A stretch of DNA of 64,000 bases from Gracilaria gracilis. Lineage: Eukaryota; Rhodophyta; Florideophyceae; Gracilariales; Gracilariaceae. Positions 43,977 to 56,059 of this stretch are shown here, piece after piece. The stretch's first letter is position 1, and every line of letters begins with the position of its first letter. The notes beneath the pieces were generated by a model that was not told where the DNA came from, did not search any database, and was given only the letters and a program-made list of their open reading frames with translations. The DNA is taken from positions 62,001 through 126,000 of the forward strand of contig JARGSG010000031.1 of NCBI GenBank assembly GCA_030374805.1, written 5' to 3'. A program made the translations under genes and the position numbers.

Positions 43977-46900
43977 TTTTGGTCTCCCGACCTAGAAATT
44001 TCTTGGTTTTTTCGTACCTTTACTGGTGAGCAGAAGACTTCCGAAAGGATTCTGGAAGCTCACACACCTATTTGGTTTCGTAGGAATACTCGCGAAGCAA
44101 TTGGATACCACTATTGGTCAATATGGAAAGACCTACAAGGATTACTCGTGGCTCCAGCGCGCCACCTATGCACAAGGGTTCTGATGCAGCTTCGGCCGCT
44201 AAACCCATTTTGGATAATCCCGAAGAGCGACTTTGGCAACCTCGGGCTGGACCGTCGAAGTTACGGGCTCTCCGCCCACTTTGGCAACTGCACCTATAAG
44301 GGAATTGCCGAAAACGGTTGAGGACCTTTGGCCCCAATTGGAAGATCGAGCGAAAGCTCTTTTTACCGCTACGGTTAATGAAGCTATGACCGCTATGGAC
44401 ATAGACGCCGTTACCCATCTGGTGGTTGATCGGGCCGTGCACGAGCTCTCTCAGCGCATACCAAGATTGGTTGAAACATACCTCTTAACGGGTGCCAGGG
44501 AGCATATCTACCAAGTGGTTCAAGACCTTTGGGTTTCTGAAGGAATGGCGGAAGCAAAAACCACTGGGGTAAATATGGTTACTCGCATACCACAAGGGAT
44601 TCCTGCAGGTTCTTCCGCACCACTCAAGCCGATTCCAGCCGATAGTGCGTACCTACAAGGTTCAAGGCAAGGTCAAGAGAGCCATATAGAGATGGGCCCT
44701 CGAGACGTGTACTTGCCACCCATTGGAGGTAACGTTCGAAAGGACACCAAGACTGGTGGACCTGAGGACGATTCGTCTGACCCAGAGGAGGGGCGACGAA
44801 GAAGAAACCGCAAGGGTAAAGAAAGGAGTAGGAAGAAGGGAAAGAGTCGCGGCTACGATTCTGACCCTGATTCCTCGAGCTCCGATACCGATACTGGTTC
44901 ATCGTCGGATAATGACCGTAAAGGTAGACGCCAGAAGAAACCGAACAGGTTGGCGAAGAAGTCGTCAAAGAGAAACCGTAAAGGTAAGAAGAAACGGTAC
45001 GAGTCGTCCGGCTCGGATCCGGACACCGATACAACCCTAGAGGTGCGTCAGCCGCTGAACGACATGTTCACCAAAGCGGTTGATTATAGGTCATATCGGT
45101 TGAGAAACCGATCCTCTGCTTACATCCAAGAGGTTGCGCAGAAGATCACCAAGCACCATAAGAAACTCAGCTTCCAGATTGATGATACTACCTTCACAGG
45201 TGATGATCCCATTGTGGTAATTGAGTTTCTGCAGAAGGTCAAGATTGCATGTGACCAAAATGGTTTTTCCGAAGGTGCTGCCATGTGGTTATTCCAGTTT
45301 TACCTTAAAGGTCAAGCTTACCACTTGCTTCAAGGCAGGCTTCGTGGAAATACCCTGGCGGTTGACGAAGAGGGAACATAGATGTTAGAGACGTACCCAG
45401 AAGCGGTTAATTTCATGTTGGAAACCTACGCTACCGATGAGGTTATCCAAGAAGGTTACGCTGAGGTGCTGGCATACCGCCAGCGCTCTAGCCACACCGA
45501 AATGGATTTCTCGTTGGGCCTTTGGAATCTGGCCACCCGATGCGGTAATGTTTTTACCACTAGTAGGTTAAAGTCACTCTTTGCCGACAATGTCGACAAA
45601 GCGATCCGTTCGCACGTACGGAACTACCTGGCGAACAACCGTAAGGTGGACTATAATAGGCTTGCCCGTTATGGCCAGGGACTAGGCGACACTCTCCGTT
45701 ACGGAGAAAAGCCGTCGGCGTCCCATACCTCAAAGGATAAACCGAAGCGGTCAGTATTGGAGCTAGAAGAAAGCAATACCTCAGAGGGGGATTCGCTCAT
45801 TCGCGTACCGACAGGGATGGCGGTTCATCTCGTGACTGCGTAGCAGGCTCGGTCACGAGCCAGCTTCATTGGTAATTGGTCGTCGACAGTACCACCAGCA
45901 TCGGTAAGGTCGCCACCAAGTGCGGCGAGCACTCAACAAACCTCCACGGGTGGTTCGCAGGTATCCTCTTATGCTACAACACCAACCAATCCGGGTACCA
46001 GACCTACCTCTATGGCAATGCGTGATCCCCAGACTGGTGGCTTAGTTTGCTGGCTCTGTTTATCGCCAGACCACCTGGCGAACAGATGTGACAAAATACT
46101 CCCAGGGGTGCGGGAACATCTGATCAGTGCCAGGCAGCAGAACCACCCTAACCTATATGGATCTGGAAAGAGGGTACAAGTTCAACCATCACCATCTCAG
46201 GTTCATCTCGTCGAGGAAACACCAATCTTGGAGAAGGACAGTCCCGCTCAGGAGGAGCAGGAGAACACCGAACGGTTAGCGTAGGGGCCACCCCTAACCG
46301 TGAATTGGAAGGCCCGTCGATACCCGAACGGGAAACCTTAATGGTGGAAAAAGAAGAATCAGATATACCCAATGTGGTATGTCTGATGAAGTACAATAAC
46401 TATAAAGTTAATGCTTCAGTAAGCTTTCTCAATTATCTACAGGTTCTCGTTGCGTGTGTACTCGATACCGGCGCCGGTCCGAATGTGCTAAACGCTCGCG
46501 TCATACCCGATGCGGTCTTGCGGAACATTCGGCCTGCCCCGACTATCAACCCACTGGTGGACGCTAACGAGTGCCCACTGCATCATAGAAAAATGTTGAC
46601 CACTGTGGTACAACTTGAAACCTTGAAGGTGAAGCTCAATTTATTTGTGGTGGATCGTCTGGCGACAGACTGTATCTTCGGGAGCAACGTTATTGACAGA
46701 CATGTCAAGGCAATTTTGCCAGGGTCCCGAACGGTCGCTCTCCGTCAAGGTGGTCGTATTGCCATACTAGGTAATACGCAGACCAAAAATGGTTGGCGTC
46801 AGAAGCCCAGGTCCAATATACCCACCGAAACGGTCTCAAACAAGATACGACTCACCAGATTGGTTTCGATACCGGCTATGACCCAGATGGTAGTGAATGT

Positions 46901-47257
46901 CTCATGCGCAATTCCAGGATTGGTAATGCTACAGAACCATCCTAGGTTGGCAGAAAGACATCTCGCCTTGATGGCAAACGGGATTATCGACAATATCCCT
47001 AAGCAATCCTCCAAGGTGTACTTAAGTAACTTTAGCAATCACATTGTTAAGTTACCCAAGAATACCACTATTGGAATCGCATTGCTGGCACCACAAGTGG
47101 GTTCAATCACCCCGGCGCGGAGCATCTTGTCCACTTGGAACTGCTTCTCTTCCCGAGCTCTTGGTCCTGCCCTATATGGGGGTTGCGCAACCGGACGCGA
47201 GTCCGGGAACAAGTCGATACAGTGTTCCGTAGCGCTTATCTTTCCAAGAGAGCCATC
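43375..47257 (+). mobile_element. LTR retroelement fragment A: LTR, gag, protease (fossil)
   Basis: A 602-bp LTR (43375-43976, TGAAGTGCAACG...GTACGACA) is followed after 3 bp by a primer-binding-like TGGTCTCCCGACC. Then come a gag region with a Ser/Asp- and Lys/Arg-rich middle (44130-45840), a zinc knuckle CWLCLSPDHLANRC (46050-46095) and an aspartic protease with VLDTGAGPNVLNARV and a helical second half (46450-47100). Reverse transcriptase and integrase are absent; the element ends where fragment B begins in opposite orientation. The order fits a gypsy-like element. It is broken and truncated. Confidence 0.8.
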
Positions 47258-50200
47258 CTACATTGTGGTAAGGTCCCGTAAAATATCACGGAGTCGGTCG
47301 CGGTGCGATACCGGTACATGTCCGAGGTCCAGCTCTTCAAGAGCCTTTACCGGGTCAAGCCGGTCGTTGCTTGTAGAGCCACGTTCTCCTGACTCAGGAA
47401 CCGGCTTCGTTCCCGATTTGATGGGCGTCATTTCCGTTTCTACGGCAGTCTCCTCCTTCTCCTTAGACGGAGCGACGACCCCCTCGGGGTTAGTATCCTC
47501 TTTAGAGGGAACCAAACCGAGAACGTCTGGGGCTGTCATCTTCGTTGGGAGCATCGCCAGCGGATGCGGGGTGACCGATCCAACCACTTGGTTCCTTACC
47601 AGATACTGGGGTTTGGTGCCAAGGTTGGCCACCAACACACGGAACGGAGCATCCGGTAATATCTGCACAACGCCATTCGCGACGGCAAGTTGGCATCGCT
47701 CGTATAACGAGGATAAGGGTTGAACAACCCGAAGACCGTGTTGACGGGAACTGGCTTGCAACATGACCTGGGATTCCGGGGGTATAGAAACCGACTTCGC
47801 AACGCGGAGGTTGGTCGATTCCCGCGATGCGGGTGGCGATTCCTGCGCAGCAGGCAGCGGAACCTGCTTCTTGGAGGCGGACCTTAGAGGGCGGCGGACA
47901 ATCGGTATAGATGATCCGTCGTCCAGTTCCGCACGCCTGAGGCGGGGCCGGATTGCATCGCCAAACCTGTCGCAGTAATCACATCCCAGTATAACTGGCG
48001 CCGCCAATGATCGGCAAACGACAAAGTCGAGCTTTACCATAGAGGAGCCCAATTTTACGACCAAGTCGACGACTCCCACCGTTTTCAACCGGTTGTTGTT
48101 CGCATCAGCGACTTTCGGAACCGTGTCAAGACGGATACGAGACCGCAATTGCGGGGGCAATAGAGATTCCACGATAAAGTTTGGGCCAGCACCTGTATCC
48201 AGGACAGTTAGAATTTTCACCATAAACTGGGGGTTCAGGCCAAGGTCAGCGTATACCTTGTAATTACGCTTGGCCATGACCAAGATTCTATCCGGGATCC
48301 GGGTATTTTTTACCCGTATCCACGGTCGACGCAGAACACCCAAGTGTTCCGAATCCGCGTCAGTGGTGTCACTCCTTGACAGGATTCTCACCGGTGAGCG
48401 AGGCAACGACGCCTCGGGCGTCAACAGCCTCGACTATGGGGACGCCTCTCCCGAAGGGGAGACTCCCATCTTCAGTTTCCCTGAACTTCCGCCTGCGGCG
48501 GCATCTCAGGCTTTTCGACAACCAGGGCTTGGGCTCCTCGATGAGGGTTAACCACGTGAGTGGGTTCTGGAGTTGGAACAAAAACTTGCGGAACAGGGAC
48601 AACCGGCTTTGCCGAGAAGGGCCGCGACTGCTGGATGACGTGTGAAAAGTTCGTCTTGGCGCGCAGATACGATGCGACCGGGACTGCTTGCTTCTCCTCG
48701 GGGGTAGGTGCCTCATAATTGACCACTACCTTTGGCAAATCTCTAACAGAGAGGAGACACTGAGGTGAGGTGTGCCCGTGCGTATGGCACAAGTGGCAAA
48801 TTAGCCTCGACGCTCCCGCATGCGGGTTACCATTCCGAGCTTTGGCGAACCGAACCGCAGGGCGGGTATCCTTCCATCCAGGCCGTTGATAACGGAAAAC
48901 TCCGTTCGAATACGAAATCCGCGCCGCGGGGGCACCAGTACCGTTTGCATAGAAGAGCGGCTCTTCTTGTGCGGTCGCGAAAGAAGTATCCGTCGTGGAC
49001 GGTAGTTCCGATGTGGGGACTGATCCGACCTCGTCGTGAGCCAGGTGCACCGTGTCGTATCCCCGTGGAGGGCGTTCATTCGCGACAAGCGACAACGATG
49101 GAGAGGGGGCGTCCATCACCAACGCTTTAGCGGACTTAGACCTCTGATGGGGGAAACGTGCGCGCAATGCATCACCTTCCGCACGTGCGGCTTGGACCAA
49201 CTCAAGATAAGTTATCTTGGGCTTATCTTCCCGGCGACGGGCGACGAGTGTCTTGTCGAGCCCACCAATAAAAATCGTACAACGTTCCCCGGCGGGGTAA
49301 GCATTACCGCAGCGGTGGAAAGCCATGTTGAGGCGTACCGAGAAATCGGTTTCAACCTCTCCGGAGCGCTGTCGGGTATCCTTCAATGCGAGGATCGCAG
49401 ACTGAATGGCAGTATTCGTCGCGTACGACCTCAAGAGGCACTGGACGGCTTCCGGCCAGCATGTAACGCCTCCTTCGGAGGCCCTAGCTGAACCTCTTAC
49501 AGAGTGAAATTGGTCTTCGGCTACTCCCCGCAAAAATGTACGGCAGCGCCACGTAGGCTTGTCCTTCGTTCATCCCGAGTATATCGGCTTCCGCGACAAA
49601 ACGGGCGAGGAAATCCAGCACCATAATTGGGTCGTCTCCAGAAAAGTCTGGTTCCTCAGCGAAAGTTGCATGCGCTTGATGCAATCTTTCACCTTGCCCG
49701 TTCCACGGGGTGTGCGATCCAGCGATGAATCCTTCAGCCGATAGTATCGGTACGAAAGTAACTTTCGGTACTTCCTATTCGTAGATTTCAATTCCCGGAG
49801 TCCGGAGTGCCTTCTGCCCTTCGAACGGGACCTGACAACACCATGAGTGGCTGACGACCGCTTTGAGCGAGAAGAGCGCTCTCGACGATCATCCTCCGAC
49901 TCGGAGTCTGATGATGCCGATACCTCCGAGTTACTCGGTTTCGAATCCGACGAAGTCGACGAATCAGATCCATCATTGTGACGCTTAGGCTTTCGCCTGA
50001 GGCGGTTCTTTCTTTTGCCAGCGTGCTGGTCGCGTTGTGACACAGCCAGAGCCGGATCATCCGGAGTCGCATTATCCATTAAAATAGTTGGCGCCAACGT
50101 CTCCACACGGGCCCGGACGCGATTGAATCGCTCCTCAATCCCTTCTACGAACCTGGCGGGTGAGCCTAAACATTCCAACATCTTGTTGAAATCCGACCGT

Positions 50201-51544
50201 AATATACGGATATCATCAACGACTCCCTTTGCAGGCGCTTCCTCGACCACCTCACGGAGGGCGTGAAACTCCCCCACAAGGGCGTTATCGGCGGTGCGCA
50301 GTGTGCGAACATGATCTTCCAGGGAATTTCCCTGGAGGGTGTTGGCAGCTTCACGGCGAGGTAGGGATCCCGCAACAGCGGCGGCTGGCTTGGACGCTAG
50401 AGGCGGACCAGTAGCGACTAGAGCAGGCCCGGCAACGTGCCGAGAGCTGGCCAACGAGGGTAATGAAATGTCCCGGGATTCCCGGTGTTGGCTTGAAGTC
50501 TGTAGGGAAACCTTCGCGACGAGGGTAGAACTAGCCCAAATCGGGATTTTAGAAACCACCCGATCATCGGGAATATCCCCATCATCACGGGAGCGGCTGC
50601 GGGTAAGCGCCAGCTCCGCCCCAGATGGCTTCCGAGACATTGGTAGAACCGTTCAACGGGAGAACACGGAATCTCCCGGAACAAACGTAGCGATCACGTC
50701 AAAGAAAGAAAAGCACAACAATACAACTGTAGTCTTCTAAGTCGGGAGACCACTTTGTAGTGCAATGCCCGCAAGCGGGAAAACACCAGAAGACGTCCGG
50801 ATCTTCCTCTCACGAGGCAAACCCAGCAGTAGAGCCCTTCCAGGGATGACACGACTAAGTCGAGTGTAAGACCGAGGTCAACCCTTCACGACCAGCGTAG
50901 GAAGTTGAGACAAGAAGCTACTCCGCCTGAGCGCTGTGTGTGTGTTATCCTTCAAAGAGGCAAAGAATCCACAGTTTGGCAAGTGCGACGCGGTGTCAGC
51001 ACAGGCCGCGGGTCGCGGGGAGCAACCCAAAAGAAAAAGGAAAGGACGGGGGAGTCACGAGAGTGACCAAGGAAACCGGCAAAGCCAGAGGACACCTTAT
51101 ACAAGGGGGAACACGACAATAGTCGGTAAACACTCCCAACAATGGGTTCGTTTAGGTGATACAGGGTGGATAGACAGCCCGTTAGCAACGGCGTATCCCT
51201 CCAAGGAGGAGTAGAGTACGGACGAAAGCGAAGAAGTCTAGAGCCAACCCTTGTTCGGGGAGGTTTACTGGGTGCGGCGGCAGGGTTGCCGGCGCACTAA
51301 GTAGTGGCGCTCTCCCCGAACTGGAATTAAATAAACTAACTAAATTAACCCACACGCAGTGGTAATTATCCACACTATGTGGCACAACTCTCACGTGTAT
51401 GTGGCCAACCTCAGCATGCTCCACCGTGTTACACATGTCCAGTGCACAGGAGTGGTCAAAGTATGTAGTCATATACTGTCCATGCCGACAAGTCGGAAAA
51501 ATAACCAAGTACCGGAGCATCCTCCAAGGGGGCGTTGCACTTCA
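47258..51544 (-). mobile_element. LTR retroelement fragment B: LTR, gag, protease, inverted relative to A (fossil)
   Basis: On minus, an LTR (51544 down to about 50756) is followed by TGGTCTCCCGAC and a gag region starting MSRKPSGAELALTRSRSRD at 50640. A charged Ser-rich segment, FSGDDPIMVLDFLARF, a zinc knuckle CHLCHTHGHTSPQC (about 48800) and an aspartic protease with VLDTGAGPNFIVESL (about 48190) follow. It ends at 47258 with VPVSHRDRLRDILRDL, just where reverse transcriptase would begin. As in A, no reverse transcriptase or integrase follows. Broken and truncated. Confidence 0.8.
50756..51544 (-). repeat. LTR of fragment B
   Basis: About 789 bp, TG at 51544 and CA near 50756 read on minus. 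The first part matches the LTR of A. The plus-strand neighbour at 51545 is DIRS-like reverse transcriptase, cut off at this boundary. Confidence 0.7.
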
Positions 51545-53812
51545 GGGCACAAACTTGGACGACTTCTGAAAACATTGGGAATTACGAGGCACCCAACGAA
51601 AGGCGACTGGCAAGGGAGTCAGCAGATAGATCATCTGGGATTCCGCATAGACACCCTTCGAATGCAGGTGCTCTTTGTTCCACACAAGGTGGCCCGGGTT
51701 CATCGTTTGGCCGTAAAACTCTTAAGGGCTGCCACATTGCACCGCAGGCTAGTCCCACTCCAGACACTTCGGCATTTTTGCGGCGTTTTCGTATCACTAT
51801 CTCTGGCCTTTCCCCTGGCGCGGTTCTACACAAGAGCAATGTACGACGACCTGGCAGCAGAGCGGAGGCGCTTCGGGCAACCCGCAGCGCGTACCGCACG
51901 TGTGCGGTTGTCCCCTCAGTCTCTTCGGGATCTGCGCTACTGGCGCTCATTTACCCAGGACGAAGGCCGGCCGTTGCGCACCCCCAAGCCCCAGCTTTGT
52001 CTGCACAACGACGCGGCAGACGTGGGGTACGGCGGTACGCTTGGCACAGACCTTCAGCCCGGGACCCCTGGTTTCTGGGAAGGACGCGGTTTATGGCGAA
52101 CGAAGGAACGAGTTCTACCAATAACTCTGAGAGAACTCCGCGCCGTAAGACTTCTGATGAGCTAGCATTTCGCCGAACAACTGTCGGACGAGACCATCAG
52201 GAAGGTACTGATCCAGGAAGACAACCAAGCCGTGGCTCTCATTTTGAACTCCATGGTGTCGGCTTCACCAACAATGATGAGCGAACAGCACAAGCTGCGA
52301 AGACTGCCACAGGCAATGAACGTTCAAATAGAAGCACGTTGGCTACCCAGTGCGTTGAACAGGTACGCCGACAGACTGTCACGGATCTGGCTTCCTCACG
52401 ACACAAGGGCAACGGCTCATCTGCTGAACGCGTTGAAGCCCGAGTTCGAATTCGACCGCCACGTCTTTTGGAGCCATCCGCTCGGCGAGAGGATGGCAGC
52501 TCGGAGAAAGTACGTGGACAGCCACCTGAAGGGAACTTGGCCGAGCTACCTGTGCCATTTCTAGACCCCGCCGTTCGATTTGCTCCCTCTCGTGATAGAC
52601 AAGATCGAGAGAGACCAGGCCTGCGGAGTCATAGTTGCGCCACATTGTCCAAACCAAGCTTGGTTCCAAACGCTGACGCGAATCAGCACGCACCTATCGT
52701 TGCTGCACCCGACAGACCTGCCGTACCCACTACTTGCCCAACGACGTTCGGAAGAGAGTTGGTCGGTCGTGGTAGCACGGATACGGTGCTGAGCTTCTAC
52801 CAGAAAGTGTGCGACGCTCTGTCCTGAACCGATCGACGCCCACGGACTGTACGGGGGGTGCTGATGCCGCCGCGGACCTGATGGCTACTTACGGCTACTC
52901 GCCCACGACTTGGCGTAACAGATCTGTTAAGCTCCGCAAATGGTTTCATTTCTGCCAACAGAACCAACGACCCGTGATGACGACGTCGGACGGCGATATA
53001 GCGGCATTTATCGGATATCTGGCGAACGAAGGAAAATTGAAACCTTCTTCTCTTCCCCAGTACCTCTCCGCAATATCTCGGTTTCACGAACATCACAATC
53101 GGGCCTCGCCCACCACCTCTACTCTAATCAAGGATGTAGTGCATGCTTACAGCCGAAAATTCGCCGCAGAGCAGCCTCCACAAAGAGTTCGGGTCGGCAT
53201 TTCGGCTACAAGAATGCGCTGTATTCTCGATCATGCATGTCAGACAGAGAAAGCCGAGGAAACTGGGGCATGTTGTTACACGATTGTCCGCTTCTCGTTT
53301 CACTTGCGTGAGGTGTGCCTGAACAGCCTAAAGCGATCAGATATCTCTGTGACCGACGATGTAATCAGACTGACAGTTCGCCGCAGGAAAGGCAAACACC
53401 TTCAGCGTCCTTTAGTTTTGAATTACTGGCGCAATCAATCATCGCAAGGTTACTCGGACCCATTTGTTGTCGTTCAGCGATGGCTACAGCTTTCGCGTTC
53501 GCCCATCCTATTTTCTGACGCACCAACCGAGAAGCCGTCATTAACTTCGTCCGTGCGTCTTTCTCTCGCATCGTCAGAAATAGAACCGTCAGAGGGTACC
53601 TTTTATAGCTCCCACGGCCCTAGAATAGGGTCTTTCAACGAACTGTTGCAACTTGGACTACCGCGAGAGCTCATTACGCATAGGTTTGATTGGCAGTCGG
53701 AATCTATGTTCCGCGTTTATACCGACAGCTCGGTAGTTCTGTCTACCGCATCCGGCTATTTCTTTGCTCAGCTCCTCCCACAGTCCTCGCTTCGCCCTCC
53801 GCCTGCGTGATA
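51545..53812 (+). mobile_element. DIRS-like tyrosine-recombinase retroelement, 5' truncated (fossil)
   Basis: The fragment starts inside a reverse transcriptase of the DIRS kind (GITRHPTKGDWQGSQQIDHL, then LRHFCGVFVSLSLAFPLARF), continues through an RNase H-like part (LCLHNDAADVGYGGTLG) to about 52560 and ends with a tyrosine recombinase (52809-53810). The left end coincides with the LTR of fragment B, so B's insertion or a deletion removed the rest. The upstream coding part is broken. Confidence 0.82.
52809..53810 (+). CDS. Tyrosine recombinase of the DIRS-like element (fossil, frame looks whole)
   Basis: A 333-codon frame. The N-terminal SAM-like half has YGYSPTTWRNRSVKLRKWF and SSLPQYLSAISRFHEHH; the catalytic half has an Arg in FHLREVCLNSLKRSDI, then a Lys-rich strand (VRRRKGKHL), the HGPRIGSFNELLQLGLP box (H-x-x-R) and a downstream FRVYTDSS that may hold the nucleophile Tyr. 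In such elements the recombinase replaces an integrase and joins a circular intermediate to the target. The frame itself has no stop. Confidence 0.82.
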   Translation: MRRSVLNRSTPTDCTGGADAAADLMATYGYSPTTWRNRSVKLRKWFHFCQQNQRPVMTTSDGDIAAFIGYLANEGKLKPSSLPQYLSAISRFHEHHNRASPTTSTLIKDVVHAYSRKFAAEQPPQRVRVGISATRMRCILDHACQTEKAEETGACCYTIVRFSFHLREVCLNSLKRSDISVTDDVIRLTVRRRKGKHLQRPLVLNYWRNQSSQGYSDPFVVVQRWLQLSRSPILFSDAPTEKPSLTSSVRLSLASSEIEPSEGTFYSSHGPRIGSFNELLQLGLPRELITHRFDWQSESMFRVYTDSSVVLSTASGYFFAQLLPQSSLRPPPA

Positions 53813-54400
53813 CTTACTTTGGACTTCAGGAAACCTTCATCAACCTGTCACAGAGTGTATAGAAATGAAGGATCTACTACAAAAGAATAGCGAGCGGTGC
53901 AGCAGATTTGCAAGGTGGCCGAGCGTACCGACATGCGTAACTGTCTCTACTGTTCCGGCCAGCTGTCGCTTGGTAAGACTGAGCGCAACTGTCTCGACTG
54001 GTCTGGCCAGCTGGGGCAGAGAGAGGCCGAACGCAACTCTCTCCTCTCTTCTGGTCAGTTGCGGCAGAGAATGGTTGAGCGCAGTTTGCGAGCTGTCCCG
54101 CACGCTGTCTTCTATTATCAGGAGTTTACACTTTGAAAGCCTTATTTAAGGAGAACCCAGCTTGTCACAGCAGGCACCTCTCTCTCCTTCCGTATGTCTG
54201 TTTCTCCCCACCCATCGCCGCAAGCGCCCTCTTCTTTCACATGTACGTTTCTTGCTACGCAATATAGCAATTCTACACAATAGAGTAGCGACTTTGAACA
54301 TCTCGAGACACACCGCTACTAGCCTTGGTAAAAGACAATACGTTCTTCAGAAAACCTTCATGGTAGTGAGCGACGCTTCCAGCTGTTCGTCGCCTTTGAG
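53813..54400. other. 3' flank of the DIRS-like element with tandem repeats
   Basis: Beyond the repeats listed separately I see no gene. The 79- and 94-codon frames here are products of the repeat. Confidence 0.45.
53936..54090. repeat. 48-bp tandem repeat, three copies and a partial fourth
   Basis: The anchor CGCAACTGTCTC recurs at 53936, 53984, 54032 and 54080 with exact 48-bp spacing, and CTGGCCAGCTG-like cores sit inside each unit. Copies differ at several positions. It may be part of the DIRS element's 3' non-coding end. Confidence 0.8.
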
Positions 54401-54664
54401 ATGATATCGAACCGAGACTTCGCGCAATTGAAAATAGCCGTGATGGACCTCCGGGGATATCAGGAACAATTAGACGATGCTTTCCGTGCCTGTTCGCACC
54501 GCGAACAGCCTCTTGTCTCACGAGTGGGACCCGCCATGAATGTGATGACGGCTCTGATCGTTCAACTTCTAGTGCGCTCGGGAATCGATGTGTGCTGGTA
54601 TCGGGTGAGCTTTCCGTTAGGCGTGCAATCGGCGACACGCGTAAACCAAAAGAATCCTTTATAG
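54401..54664 (+). CDS. Small unrecognised frame
   Basis: An 87-codon frame (ISNRDFAQLKIAVMDLRGYQ...VGPAMNVMTALIVQLLVRSG) with coding-like composition and a hydrophobic C-terminal helix. The phase is open upstream to about 54333 (ERRFQLFVAFE), after a TTGGTAAAAG that could end an intron. No known domain. It may be an exon or relic of a larger gene. Confidence 0.3.
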   Translation: MISNRDFAQLKIAVMDLRGYQEQLDDAFRACSHREQPLVSRVGPAMNVMTALIVQLLVRSGIDVCWYRVSFPLGVQSATRVNQKNPL

Positions 54665-54853
54665 GTTTTCTGTAGAAATATAGATTTTCTGTAGAATAAA
54701 AAGTGAAGCGGGTAAAATGGTGTTTCTTGTCACTTGTTGAACAGTTCAACAGTTGAACTTCAACTGTGCTGTGTTGACATAAATCTGGTCGAGTGACTGT
54801 ACTCAACGTCACCAAAGCCTCAACGCAAGACCTACAGCACTTATCACTTCACT

Positions 54854-56059
54854 ATGGATCCTTGCTCATCTCCAGAGTCTGCTGCTCTAACGCCTTTGAA
54901 TACCACCCCACTCTTTTCTTTCCCACATCACAACCCTGAGTGCAATAACAGAACCTGTAGCTCAGGTTCATTTCCTTGGCTTTCTTCGTGGGGATCTCTT
55001 CACGAAAAGCCTTGCACTCTCGAAGAATACCTCGACCTCTCCGTTTCGGATTGTGGTAAATACGATCTCATCGACGGAAGACTTGTAGCTCGTGAAAAGC
55101 CCGATTCTGATCATGATAATCGCAGCAACGCATACAAAGAGGCGTACGAAGAAAGTGGCGGGAAACCAGGTGAAACCGCTTACGTAGCTGCATCCATTGC
55201 AATTGCGAAAACAAAATCGACATCTTCACCGCCAACGTGCAATTACGGCACACCAGACTTTTCGGTTGGGGTTAAATCATCTGCCAATGTACCATGAGAA
55301 AATGAAGTTCCGTCCAGAAGTGTGACATGGAAACCAGGCAACCCTCCGAGACTTATCTCAGAAATTACGAGCTATAACAAATCCACTGATTTGAACGACA
55401 AAATAGAGGACTACGCCAAGCTGGTGCTTCTAGATATATGATAGTAGAAAGGGACAAAAGTAACAAAGGCGCGGACCACCACAACCGATCGATTCACTAC
55501 GGGCGATTGGAAGGAAATCATACAGTTTTTCCACCTATGACAAACACTGCACAGATCCAGTTAGATCGCCTGGTCCTCTACATCAGACGGCCGAGACACT
55601 GCTCAATCCAGCAAGTTTGAGAAACACAATTGAGAGCAAAAGACGTAGAAAGGAGCTCGAACATCAACTGGAGCGGAACAAACGTGTAATTGCGAAACGG
55701 AAGCAGAAAGAAGCTGAAAGGCAACAAAAAGAGTCTGAAAAGCGGGAGAGGCGTGAGAAGGAGGAACGAAAGAAGGCTGAGGAGCGGGAGATCCGTGAGA
55801 AAAGGAACGAGAAAAGGCTGAGAAGCGGGAGAGGCGTGAGAAGGAGGAACGGGAAAAGGCTGAGGAGCGGGAGAGGCGTGAAAAGGAGGAACGAAAGAAG
55901 GCTGAGGAGCGAGCTCTGGGGAAGAAGAGAAAAAGAAGGAAAGAAAAGCACAAGAAGAGTTTGTTAAAGGCTCGATTGAAGGAATTAAGCGAGCCAGTCA
56001 GCGACAATAGCTCGGATAGTAGTAATAGTTCTCCGCCACACAAGCACCCTCGAAGATAG
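54854..56059 (+). pseudogene. Uma2/DUF820-type PD-(D/E)XK nuclease domain with C-terminal coiled coil, broken
   Basis: The ATG at 54854 opens a Uma2-like fold: TLEEYLDLSVSDCGKYDLID and GRLVAREKPDSDHDNR, then YGTPDFSV (PD motif). After an in-frame TGA at 55295-55297 the phase continues with PPRLISEITSYNKSTDLNDK, which supplies the Glu and Lys of PD...E-x-K, and YAKLVLLDI, ending in stops at 55437. A second frame carries the domain's end (IVERDKSN...HYGRLEGNHTVF) and a coiled coil of 14-residue units (RREKEERKKAEERE). One more frame change near 55815 leads to a basic tail GKKRKRRKEKHKK and an acidic Ser-rich end, stop at 56057-56059. Uma2 domains are mainly bacterial, often with such coiled-coil tails; the basic tail would suit nuclear location. 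Confidence 0.7.

Noticed and set aside
54273-54815. 180-codon minus frame
   Set aside because: It covers the small plus frame at 54401-54664, has Ser/Arg-rich composition and no recognisable motif.
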